Positions 57,149-64,000 of a stretch of DNA of 64,000 bases are shown here, piece by piece. This DNA comes from Brevibacterium sp. CS2 (GTDB lineage: Bacteria > Actinomycetota > Actinomycetes > Actinomycetales > Brevibacteriaceae): positions 1,984,001-2,048,000 of the forward strand of contig NZ_CP040020.1 in the NCBI RefSeq assembly GCF_005280295.1. Reading direction: 5' to 3'. A model generated the notes under the pieces. It did no database searches. It was not told where the DNA came from and saw only the letters and a program-made list of their open reading frames with translations. The position numbers were made by a program, and so were the translations under genes. Numbering within the stretch: the first letter of the stretch is position 1; every line of letters begins with the position of its first letter.

Positions 57149-58276
57149 TCAGACGGGGGACAGCCCCAGGGAGCGGCCTGCGAGCCCCCGCGTGCGCGAG
57201 GTCAGCTGCGAGGCGATCGAGCGCAGGGCCACCGAGGCCGGGGCATCGGGGGCGGCGAGCACGGCGGGGCGCCCGGCGTCCGCGCCCGAGCGCACCTCGG
57301 TGTCGAGCGGGATCCGACCGAGCAGCGGCACCTTCGCCCCGACCGTGCGGGTGAGGTTCTCCGCGACCTGGTCCCCGCCGCCGGACCCGAACACGTCCAT
57401 CCGGGTGCCGTCGGGGAGCTCGAGCCACGACATGTTCTCGATCACGCCGGCCACCCGCTGGCGGGTCTGCACGGCGACCGAACCGGCGCGCTCGGCGACC
57501 TGCGCGGCCGCCTGCTGCGGGGTGGTGACGACGAGCAGCTCGGAGCCGGGCAGCAGCTGGGCCGCCGAGATCGCGATGTCGCCGGTACCCGGGGGCAGAT
57601 CGAGGAGCAGCACGTCGAGATCGCCCCAGAACACGTCGGTGAGGAACTGCTGGAGCGCGCGGTGGAGCATCGGGCCGCGCCACACGACGGGCTGGCTGGG
57701 AGGGACGAACATGCCGATGCTCATGATCTTCACGTCGTGCGCGACCTGCGGGATGATCATGTCGTCGACGCGCGTGGGGCTGCCGGTGACCCCGAGCATG
57801 CCGGGGATCGAGAAGCCGTAGATGTCGGCGTCGACGACTCCGACGCGCAGACCGTCGGCGGCCATCGCGGCGGCGAGGTTCGCCGTCACCGAGGACTTGC
57901 CGACCCCGCCCTTGCCGGACGCGATCGCGTAGATCCGGGTGAGCGAGCCGGGCGCGTTGAACGGGATCTCACGGGACGCGCCGGCGCCCTGGAGCTTCTC
58001 ACGCATCGCCTGCCGCTGCTCCGGGGTCATCACGCCGAGCTTGACCGTCGTCCCGGTGACGCCGGGGACCTTCCCGACCGCGGCCTCGGTGTCGCGGGTG
58101 ATGGTGTCCTTGAGCGGACAGCCGGCCACGGTGAGGAGCACGGTGACGGTGACGTGGCCGGAGTCGTCGACGACGACGTCGTCGACCATGTCGAGCTCGA
58201 CGATGTTGCGCTTGATCTCCGGGTCGAGCACGGTCTCGAGTGCACTGCGGAGCTGGTCCAGGGTGGGTGCGGGCAT
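57149..58276 (-). CDS. mrp: Mrp/NBP35 family Fe-S carrier ATPase
   Basis: 375 aa. The N-terminal DUF59/MIP18 domain (L-E-T-V-L-D-P-E-I...V-A-G-C-P-L) is followed by the deviant Walker A A-S-G-K-G-G-V-G-K-S-S, D-A-D-I-Y-G and P-P-G-T-G-D. It helps assemble or transfer iron-sulfur clusters. The C-terminal C-x-x-C of the E. coli-type enzyme is absent, as in mycobacterial Mrp, which has the same L-P-D-G-T stretch here. The gene lies downstream of DUF1003 and CBS genes on the same strand. Confidence 0.93.
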   Translation of the reverse strand: MPAPTLDQLRSALETVLDPEIKRNIVELDMVDDVVVDDSGHVTVTVLLTVAGCPLKDTITRDTEAAVGKVPGVTGTTVKLGVMTPEQRQAMREKLQGAGASREIPFNAPGSLTRIYAIASGKGGVGKSSVTANLAAAMAADGLRVGVVDADIYGFSIPGMLGVTGSPTRVDDMIIPQVAHDVKIMSIGMFVPPSQPVVWRGPMLHRALQQFLTDVFWGDLDVLLLDLPPGTGDIAISAAQLLPGSELLVVTTPQQAAAQVAERAGSVAVQTRQRVAGVIENMSWLELPDGTRMDVFGSGGGDQVAENLTRTVGAKVPLLGRIPLDTEVRSGADAGRPAVLAAPDAPASVALRSIASQLTSRTRGLAGRSLGLSPV

Positions 58277-58283
58277 CGGTGTG

Positions 58284-58928
58284 CTACGCGTCCTCTCTGT
58301 TCTCGGGGGGTGTCTGCACGGCGTCGCGGGCCGCCTTGAACGCGGTGGCCTCGGCAGTCGCCTGCGCCTTCTTCACGGCCTTCTTCACGGCAACCTTCTT
58401 CACGGTCTCGAGGTCCTCGCGGTGCTCGGCCCGGCGGTCGGCCTCCCGCGCCTCCTCCATCTCCTCGAGCAGGTTGCGCAGCTCGGAGCGGATGAAGTCG
58501 CGGGTCGCCATCTCGCGCATCGCGATGCGCAGGCTCGCCACCTCGCGGGTGAGGTACTCGGTGTCGGCGAGGTTGCGCTCGGCGCGCTGCCGGTCGTTCT
58601 CGAACTCCACCCGGTCGCGGTCGGCGCTGCGGTTCTCCGCGAGCAGGATGAGCGGCGCGGCGTAGGAGGCCTGGAGCGACAGGATGAGGGTGAGCAGGGT
58701 GAAGTTCAGCGCCCGCGGGTCGAACTGGAGGGGTTCGGGCATGAGCGTGTTCCACGCCAGCCAGACGAAGCAGAACACCGTCATCCCGATGAGGAACTGG
58801 GGTGTGCCCATGAACCGGGCGAATGCCTCCGATGCCTTGCCGAACGACTCCGGGGACATCCCGATCGACGGCAGCCGCCGCTTCTTGATGCGCGGGACGT
58901 CGAGTGCGTCGTAGTCGCCCTTGCTCAC
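58284..58928 (-). CDS. DUF1003 membrane protein
   Basis: 214 aa. The pair of membrane helices (about residues 45-65 and 76-96) with F-N-L...L-L-S-L-Q-A-S-Y-A-A-P-L-I-L and E-N-R-S-A-D-R-D-R marks DUF1003. A long charged, helical C-terminus with K-K-A-V-K-K repeats follows. The GTG overlaps the stop of the CBS/MgtE gene (GTGA), so these are coupled; a role in ion handling is inferred from that partner. The mrp start lies seven bases past the stop. Confidence 0.88.
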   Translation of the reverse strand: MSKGDYDALDVPRIKKRRLPSIGMSPESFGKASEAFARFMGTPQFLIGMTVFCFVWLAWNTLMPEPLQFDPRALNFTLLTLILSLQASYAAPLILLAENRSADRDRVEFENDRQRAERNLADTEYLTREVASLRIAMREMATRDFIRSELRNLLEEMEEAREADRRAEHREDLETVKKVAVKKAVKKAQATAEATAFKAARDAVQTPPENREDA

Positions 58929-60232
58929 TGCTTGCCCTCCTTCGCCAGGTCTCCGGTGATCTCCTCGGCGCGGACCTCGTCGGGCGCCTGCCGCCAGTCC
59001 TCGGGGAGGAGCTGGTCGAGCACGTCGTCGACGGTGACGACGCCCACGAGGTGGTCGTTCTCGTCCGCGATCGGGATCGACACGAGATTGTAGGCGGCGA
59101 GGATCCGGGTGATGTCGCCGAGCGGGGCGTCGGCCCCGAGCGGTTCGACCTCGTCGTCGAGGATCGTGCCGACGGCCACGTGCGGCGGTTCGCGCAGCAG
59201 CGCCTGGATGTGGACGAGGCCCAGGTACTTGCCGGTGGGCGGCTCGAGCGGCTGCCGGCACACGAACACGGCGGCGGCGAGCGCCGGATCGAGGTCCTCT
59301 CGGCGGACATGGGCGAGCGCCTCGGCGACGGTGGTCTCCGGGGCGAGGATCACCGGCTCGGTGGTCATCAGGCCGCCGGCGGTGTCCTCGTCGTAGGACA
59401 GCAGGTGGCGGACGTCCTTGGCCTCCTCGGGCTCCATCGCGGCGAGCAGCACCTCGGCCTGCTCGTCGGTGAGCTCGCCGAGGAGGTCGGCGGCGTCGTC
59501 GGGGTCCATCGCCTCGAGGACGTCGGCGGCACGGTCCATCCCGAGCATCGACACGATATCGACGCTCGTCTCCTCCGGCAGCTCCTCGAGGACGTCGGCG
59601 AGGCGCTCGTCGTCGAGCTCGCGGGCCACCTCGAGCCGACGCTTGGGGGTGAGCTCGAGGAGCACGTCGGCGAGGTCGGCGGGCTTGGTGCCCTGGTACG
59701 CGGCGATGAGCTGGGTGGCCTCCTGGTCGACGGCGGAGTCGATCGGGTGGTCGACCTCGGACCAGTCGACCTGGAGGGTCTCGCCGCGGCGGCGGAAGCC
59801 GAAGGTGCCCTGGCGGTCGGTGACGCGGCGCACGAACAGGCGGGTGACCTCCCACTCGCGGTTGCGCTGCTGCTCGATCGCGACGTCCTCGACCTGCACG
59901 GCCGTCCCGTCGGAGCGCAGCCGCAGGCGCCGGTCGAGGAGCTCGCCGAGCACGAGGGTCTCCGAGCGGCGCTGCTCGAAGCGGCGCATGTTCACCAGGC
60001 CGGTGGTGATGACGGCGCCGGCGGCGATCCCGGTGACCCGGCCCATCGGCACGAACACGCGGCGGCGACCGGGCACCTCGACGACGAGGCCGATCGCCTT
60101 GGGCTGCTGGCGCATGGTGGCGCGGTAGACGATGACGACATCGCGCACGCGCCCCACCTGATCGCCGAGAGGGTCGAAGACCGCGGTGGAGGCCAGGCGG
60201 GCGACGAAGACGCGATCAGCTGAACCACTCAC
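58925..60232 (-). CDS. PRC-barrel/MgtE-N/CBS protein (magnesium-sensor type, no channel)
   Basis: 435 aa. Residues 5-70 look like a PRC-barrel, about 145-275 an MgtE intracellular N domain (L-A-D-V-L-L-E-L, D-A-A-D-L-L), and about 275-415 a CBS pair. There is no membrane channel part, so it resembles the soluble half of MgtE. It may sense Mg2+ or nucleotides and act with the DUF1003 membrane protein. The GTG at 60232 has TAGTCT six bases upstream. Confidence 0.9.
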   Translation of the reverse strand: MSGSADRVFVARLASTAVFDPLGDQVGRVRDVVIVYRATMRQQPKAIGLVVEVPGRRRVFVPMGRVTGIAAGAVITTGLVNMRRFEQRRSETLVLGELLDRRLRLRSDGTAVQVEDVAIEQQRNREWEVTRLFVRRVTDRQGTFGFRRRGETLQVDWSEVDHPIDSAVDQEATQLIAAYQGTKPADLADVLLELTPKRRLEVARELDDERLADVLEELPEETSVDIVSMLGMDRAADVLEAMDPDDAADLLGELTDEQAEVLLAAMEPEEAKDVRHLLSYDEDTAGGLMTTEPVILAPETTVAEALAHVRREDLDPALAAAVFVCRQPLEPPTGKYLGLVHIQALLREPPHVAVGTILDDEVEPLGADAPLGDITRILAAYNLVSIPIADENDHLVGVVTVDDVLDQLLPEDWRQAPDEVRAEEITGDLAKEGKQ

Positions 60233-60238
60233 CCCACA

Positions 60239-60266
60239 AGACTACGCCAGTCGCTTCGGCCATACT
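60239..60266. promoter_or_regulatory. Back-to-back -10 boxes of the MgtE/CBS and general-stress genes
   Basis: TAGTCT on the minus strand (plus positions 60239-60244) and CATACT on the plus strand (60261-60266), 16 bases apart, each 6-7 bases before a start codon. The same layout as at 56569-56595. Confidence 0.5.
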
Positions 60267-60273
60267 GGACCCC

Positions 60274-60735
60274 ATGGCGAAACCATCGATGCAGCTCCCC
60301 GTGGGAGAGGTCCTCGGCTCCTACCGCACCCATGACGAGGCGAACGGAACGGTCCAGTTCCTCGCCCAGCACGGCTTCCCGGTGGCCTCCCTGTCGATCG
60401 TCGGCACCGACGTCCGGATCGTGGAACAGGTGACGGGCATGCTCACGTGGGCCGCGGCCGCCGGTCGGGGAGCGCTGACCGGCGCCTGGATGGGGCTGTT
60501 CGTCGGCCTCCTCCTCGCACTGTTCGGCGGGAACGAATCGCTGACCTCCGGGGCCCTGCTGCCCGGCATCGTCATCGGCGTGGGCTTCGGCATGCTCTGG
60601 GGCATCCTCGTCAAGGCGCTCGGGCGCAAGAAGGCCTCCGTCATGCTCCGGCCGCAGGTCATCGCCGGCACCTACGAGATCGTGTGCCCGCCGGCCCGGG
60701 TGAACGAGGCCCGCGAGATCCTCTCCCGCCGCTGA
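60274..60735 (+). CDS. General stress protein 17M-type membrane protein
   Basis: 153 aa. The N-terminal G-S-Y-R-T-H-D-E-A-N-G-T-V-Q-F-L-A-Q-H-G-F-P is the YflT/GSP17M domain. Two Gly-rich helices (about residues 62-82 and 91-113) form a hairpin like glycine-zipper proteins. A short C-terminal strand completes it. Probably induced by stress; biochemical role unknown. The leader is absent. It is followed by the second 60-bp palindrome. Confidence 0.88.
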   Translation: MAKPSMQLPVGEVLGSYRTHDEANGTVQFLAQHGFPVASLSIVGTDVRIVEQVTGMLTWAAAAGRGALTGAWMGLFVGLLLALFGGNESLTSGALLPGIVIGVGFGMLWGILVKALGRKKASVMLRPQVIAGTYEIVCPPARVNEAREILSRR

Positions 60736-60747
60736 ACCGGTGCGCGA

Positions 60748-60807
60748 ACTGCGCGGTATCCGATTCCGAGCGCGCAATTGCGCGCCTGCCTTCGGATACC
60801 GCGCAGT
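60748..60807. repeat. 60-bp palindromic intergenic repeat, copy B
   Basis: Same length and design as copy A at 3165-3224: arms ACTGCGCGGTATCCG and CGGATACCGCGCAGT, inner CGCGCAATTGCGCG. Here the outer arms are fully complementary. It lies between the convergent stress-protein and P1-peptidase genes. The strings GCGCAGTTCGA and GAACTGCGCGG recur around it. Confidence 0.75.
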
Positions 60808-60860
60808 TCGATGAGTGGGCGCAGTTCGACGAGGGGACACAGTCCGACGCGGGGGCGACC

Positions 60861-62021
60861 TCAGGGGAGTGCGCGCCAGGCCTCCGCGGTCGTCGGGTCG
60901 ACCTCGACGAGCGCCGGGGGAGCGGGCACGCCGGCGGCGGTGACACGGCCGGGCACGGTGTCCGGTTCGGCGCTGAGCACCGCGTCGACGATCGCGGCCG
61001 ACAGGACGTCAGCGGCGGCGATGTTGAGCTCGACGAGCGCGGCGGCCTCCGGATCGTCGAGCGCGCGCTCACCCGTGGCGAGCGCGAACACCGCGTCGCC
61101 GTCGAACAAGGTGTGCGAGGGGTGGATCGCCCGCGCCAGGCCGGCGTGGGCCGACTGCGCCAGGCGTGTCGTCTGCGCGGCGTCGAGGCGGGCATCGGTG
61201 ACGATGCACGCGATCGTCGTATTGCGGGCGCCGGCGTTCTCCCCGCCGCCGTTCCCGGTGCTGCCACCGGGATCCCCGCCCCCATCGCCGCCACCGGGAT
61301 CCCCGGTCCCGCCGTGGAACTCCGTGAACCGTGCGCGCAGGCCGTGCGCCTGCGGCACGCCGATGCCGTAGCGGGCGAGCACCGAGGCGCAGTGGAGCCG
61401 ACCTGCGGGGTCGAGGACGCCTCCCATCGGGTTCGCGACGACGAGCGCGGCGACAGTGTGCCCGGCGGGGGTCGTGATCGACGCCTGCCCGAGGCCGCCG
61501 CGCAGCAGTCCGCGCCCGGTCCAGGCGCCGACGCCGGCGCCCACGGAGCCGCGCAGGTGCGGCTGCTCGGCACGGGCGTCGCCGTAGGCGGCCAGGCCGT
61601 CCTCCTCGACCGGCGGAGCGGCCGGCTCGCCGCCGCGCCCGAGGTCGAAGATCCCGGCGGCCGGCACGATCGGCACGGTGACGCCGGGCAGCCCGGGGGC
61701 GGGGAAGCCGCGGCCGTCGGCACGAAGCCCGCGCTGCACCCCGTGGGCGGCGACGAGCCCGAACGCGCTGCCGCCGGTGAGGACGACGGCGTCGGCGCCG
61801 TAGCCGAGCGTGCCGGGGGAGAGGATGTCGGTCTCGTGGCTCGCCGGTCCGCCGCCGCGCACGTCGACCCCGGCGAGGGTGCCGGGCGGGGGCACGATCA
61901 CGGTGGTCCCGGTGAGCCGGCCCTTCCCGGTGCGCGCGGTGTGGCCGAGCGCGACCCCGGCGACCTCGAGGACGCCGCGCCCGCGGCGCAGCGTGCCCAG
62001 GGGGAGATCGGGGGAGCTCAT
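60861..62021 (-). CDS. P1 family peptidase (DmpA-type aminopeptidase)
   Basis: 386 aa, an Ntn-hydrolase made by self-cleavage. V-R-G-G-G-P-A-S-H-E-T-D, V-V-L-T-G-G-S-A-F-G-L and V-V-A-N-P-M-G are conserved. The expected processing site is N-T-T-I, near residue 268, where the Thr after Asn becomes the nucleophile. A 30-residue Gly/Asp/Asn-rich stretch lies just before it. The ATG overlaps the pepP stop (ATGA), so the two peptidases share an operon. Confidence 0.9.
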   Translation of the reverse strand: MSSPDLPLGTLRRGRGVLEVAGVALGHTARTGKGRLTGTTVIVPPPGTLAGVDVRGGGPASHETDILSPGTLGYGADAVVLTGGSAFGLVAAHGVQRGLRADGRGFPAPGLPGVTVPIVPAAGIFDLGRGGEPAAPPVEEDGLAAYGDARAEQPHLRGSVGAGVGAWTGRGLLRGGLGQASITTPAGHTVAALVVANPMGGVLDPAGRLHCASVLARYGIGVPQAHGLRARFTEFHGGTGDPGGGDGGGDPGGSTGNGGGENAGARNTTIACIVTDARLDAAQTTRLAQSAHAGLARAIHPSHTLFDGDAVFALATGERALDDPEAAALVELNIAAADVLSAAIVDAVLSAEPDTVPGRVTAAGVPAPPALVEVDPTTAEAWRALP

Positions 62022-63538
62022 TGCGCGCCCTGCACCCAGGCCTCGACCTCGGCGCGGGTGCGGGGGAACCCTGCGGACAGGTTCTCCACCCCGTCCGCGG
62101 TGACGAGGACGTCGTCCTCGATCCGCACGCCGATCCCGCGGAACTCCTCGGGCACGAGCATGTCCGCGGCCTTGAAGTACAGACCCGGTTCGATGGTGAA
62201 CACCATGCCCTCGCGCAGCTCGGCCCCGAGGTACATCTCCGCGCGCGCCTGCGCGCAGTCGTGGACGTCGAGACCGAGGTGGTGGCTGGTGCCGTGGACC
62301 ATCCACCGGCGGTGCTGCTGCCCTGTCGGGGCGAGCGCCTCCTCCGGGCTCACCGGCAGCAGGCCGAAGTCCGCGAGCCGGTGGGCGATGACCCGCATCG
62401 CGGCGTCGTGGACCTCGCCGAAGCGCACCGTCCGGTGGACGTGTTCGGCGGCGACGGCGAACGCGGCGTCGGCGGCCTCGAGGACCGCGTCGTAGATCCG
62501 GGCCTGCACCGGGGTGAAGGTGCCCGACACCGGCAGGGTGCGGGTGACGTCGGCGGTGTAGAGCGAATCGGCCTCCGCCCCGGCATCGACGAGCACGAGG
62601 TCTCCGGGGGCCACCGTGCCGGTGTTCTTGATCCAGTGGAGGGTGCAGGCGTGATCGCCTGCCGCAGCGATGGTGTCGTACCCGACCCCGTTGCCGTCGG
62701 CGCGCGCGGCGAGCGCGAAGGCCGTCTCGATCACCCGCTCGCCGCGGGTGTGGGCGAGCGCGCGCGGCAGGCTCGCGACCACGGAGTCGAAGCCGGCGCG
62801 GGTGATGTCGACGGCACGGCGGAGCTCGCCGATCTCGTACTCGTCCTTGATGAGACGCATCTCGGAGAGGTGCTGGGCGAGCTCGTCGTCGCCGGCGCGG
62901 GAGACCTCGAGGTCCGCGGCGACCTGGGTGCGGGCGGTCTCGATCTGCGCCTCGACCACGGTGTCCGCCCCGCGCAGCAGGCGCACCGACACGGAGCCGA
63001 GGTCCTTGGCGATCGCCTCGGGCGCCTCGCGGATGTCACGGCAGACGATGCCGAGCTTCGCCTCCATCGTCGGCAGGTCCTCGCGCGGACCCACCCAGTA
63101 CTCGCCGTAGCGGGCGTCGGAGAAGAACTCCTCGGTGTCCGCGCCGGCCCGGGGCCGGAAGTAGAAGGTCTGCTCGTGGCCGTCGTCGGTGGGTTCGAAC
63201 ACGAGCACCGAATCGGGCTCGGAGTCGGTCTCGAGGCCGGTGAGGTGGATGAAGGCGGAATGGGCGCGGAAGACGTAGTCGGTGTCGTTCGAGCGCACCT
63301 TGAGATTGCCGGCCGGGATCACCAGGCGCTCGCCCGGGAAACGGGCCGAGACCGCCGCACGCCGCGCCGGCGTCCAGGCGGATGCGGGCAGGGGCGTCGG
63401 GTCGCCGGCGCTCGTGCGGTCCCAGCCGGAGGCGATGAAGTCGCGGAAGGCCGCCGACTGCGGGCGGCGGGAGCGGGTGTTGACGCGCTCCTCGAGCGGC
63501 GGGTCGGACGGGGCGGGTGCGGATTCCTCGGTCGTCAT
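62018..63538 (-). CDS. pepP: Aminopeptidase P family Xaa-Pro aminopeptidase
   Basis: 506 aa. N-terminal AMP_N domain followed by the pita-bread M24 fold. Metal ligands: Asp in L-V-D-A-G-A-E, Asp in T-A-D-V-T-R-T, His in G-T-S-H-H-L-G-L-D-V-H-D, Glu in T-I-E-P-G-L-Y and Glu in I-E-D-D-V. It releases N-terminal residues next to proline. TAGACT lies six bases before the ATG. First gene of the operon with the P1 peptidase, divergent from the PHP gene. Confidence 0.93.
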   Translation of the reverse strand: MTTEESAPAPSDPPLEERVNTRSRRPQSAAFRDFIASGWDRTSAGDPTPLPASAWTPARRAAVSARFPGERLVIPAGNLKVRSNDTDYVFRAHSAFIHLTGLETDSEPDSVLVFEPTDDGHEQTFYFRPRAGADTEEFFSDARYGEYWVGPREDLPTMEAKLGIVCRDIREAPEAIAKDLGSVSVRLLRGADTVVEAQIETARTQVAADLEVSRAGDDELAQHLSEMRLIKDEYEIGELRRAVDITRAGFDSVVASLPRALAHTRGERVIETAFALAARADGNGVGYDTIAAAGDHACTLHWIKNTGTVAPGDLVLVDAGAEADSLYTADVTRTLPVSGTFTPVQARIYDAVLEAADAAFAVAAEHVHRTVRFGEVHDAAMRVIAHRLADFGLLPVSPEEALAPTGQQHRRWMVHGTSHHLGLDVHDCAQARAEMYLGAELREGMVFTIEPGLYFKAADMLVPEEFRGIGVRIEDDVLVTADGVENLSAGFPRTRAEVEAWVQGAQ

Positions 63539-63544
63539 GTCTCC

Positions 63545-63550
63545 AGTCTA
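63545..63550 (-). promoter_or_regulatory. -10 box of the leaderless pepP promoter
   Basis: TAGACT on the minus strand, six bases before the ATG at 63538. Confidence 0.45.
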
Positions 63551-63633
63551 GGGGTGGGGGAGACGTTCGGGTCCAGGGGCGAGATCGCCGGTCAGAGGCG
63601 GGAGGGCGGAGCGACGGGCCGTGCGGACAGCCC

Positions 63634-63639
63634 TACAAT
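63634..63639 (+). promoter_or_regulatory. -10 box of the leaderless PHP-gene promoter
   Basis: TACAAT, seven bases before the ATG at 63647; a good -10 match. Confidence 0.5.
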
Positions 63640-63646
63640 CGGAGTC

Positions 63647-64000
63647 ATGGCGATCGACCTCCACACCCATTCGCGCTTCTCCGACGGCACTCAGAGCCCG
63701 ACCGCGCTCGTCGAGGAGGCCGCGGAGCTCGGGGTCGCCGTGCTCGGCCTCACCGACCACGACACCACCGCCGGCTGGGACGAGGCGGTGCGCGCCGCGC
63801 AGGCCGCCGGGATCGCACTCGTGCGCGGGATGGAGGTCTCCTGCCGGTACGACGGGATCAGCGTCCACCTGCTGAGCTACCTCCACGACCCGGCCGCCGC
63901 CGAGCTCACCGCGGCCGTCGCCGACGCCCGCCGGGCGCGCCTCGACCGGACCCGCACGATGGTCGAGCGGCTCGCCGAGGACTTCCCGCTGTCCTGGGAA
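63647..64000 (+). CDS. PHP-domain phosphoesterase (RNase AM / nucleoside bisphosphate phosphatase-like; 3' end off the right edge)
   Basis: 118 N-terminal residues are visible. M-A-I-D-L-H-T-H-S-R-F-S-D-G-T and L-G-L-T-D-H-D-T are the first metal motifs of PHP-type 5'-3' exoribonuclease/3',5'-nucleoside bisphosphate phosphatases (YciV-like). Glu in G-M-E-V-S and His in V-H-L-L follow. They act on nucleotides or short RNA in the cytoplasm. The gene is cut by the window end. Confidence 0.9.
   Translation, partial: MAIDLHTHSRFSDGTQSPTALVEEAAELGVAVLGLTDHDTTAGWDEAVRAAQAAGIALVRGMEVSCRYDGISVHLLSYLHDPAAAELTAAVADARRARLDRTRTMVERLAEDFPLSWE

Overview
The window comes from a high-GC, Gram-positive actinobacterium, most likely a member of the Micrococcales (Brevibacterium- or Arthrobacter-like). 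I infer this from the mycothiol gene mshB, the succinylase dap set, the DUF3117 and TIGR00730 proteins, monomeric isocitrate dehydrogenase, the DivIVA-type small protein, and the typical core order fdxA-dapC-gltA-dapD-dapE-LOG. It is chromosomal. I see no phage, insertion sequence, tRNA, rRNA or CRISPR array. No gene-free stretch exceeds about 300 bases.

Layout. 1-9.4 kb: a NERD/helicase fragment, small membrane proteins, DUF808, YchJ, a patatin plus a HerA-like (DUF853) ATPase pair, a macro-domain protein, an NlpC/P60 hydrolase and a DAG-kinase-like lipid kinase. 9.6-13.8 kb: a frameshifted FAD dehydrogenase, a ZIP metal transporter and a YeiH exporter with a tiny overlapping partner. 13.9-17.0 kb: pdxST (PLP synthase) divergent from a PdxR/MocR regulator. 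17.1-22.6 kb: OsmC, an ABM monooxygenase fused in frame to a rhodanese, a LapA-like protein, icd and tdk. 22.7-27.2 kb: a co-directional set of hydrolase, DASS dicarboxylate transporter, old yellow enzyme and MBL hydrolase. 27.2-34.2 kb: a duplicated membrane gene (one copy damaged) and two stress-type operons (epimerase-cinA-ADH and DUF6480-SDR) that share an unusual promoter-proximal palindrome. 34.4-40.9 kb: an oligopeptide ABC operon whose binding protein has an in-frame TAG. 41-46.3 kb: typA, mshB (fused to a membrane domain) and a VanW protein. 46.3-55.5 kb: GNAT, ferredoxin, lysine/DAP biosynthesis with citrate synthase, LOG, DivIVA, PIG-V mannosyltransferase and DUF3117. 55.5-64 kb: O-methyltransferase, ATL, TatB, Mrp, DUF1003, MgtE/CBS, a general stress protein, P1 peptidase, aminopeptidase P and a PHP phosphatase cut by the right edge.

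Three patterns cut across the window. First, many genes have a -10 hexamer only 6-8 nt before the start codon and no Shine-Dalgarno sequence, so they should give leaderless mRNAs; two divergent pairs have back-to-back -10 boxes. Second, most convergent gene junctions carry long perfect or near-perfect hairpins, and some are members of repeat families (a 60-bp palindrome at two loci and a conserved-loop hairpin at two loci). Third, several conserved genes carry small indels, mostly in C or G runs, or a nonsense codon, which suggests either sequence errors or real gene decay. I found no clearly new defence or biosynthetic system. The strongest candidates for something undescribed are the shared stress-operon promoter element, the PdxR-like regulator that has lost its PLP lysine, and the epimerase/helical-bundle fusion.
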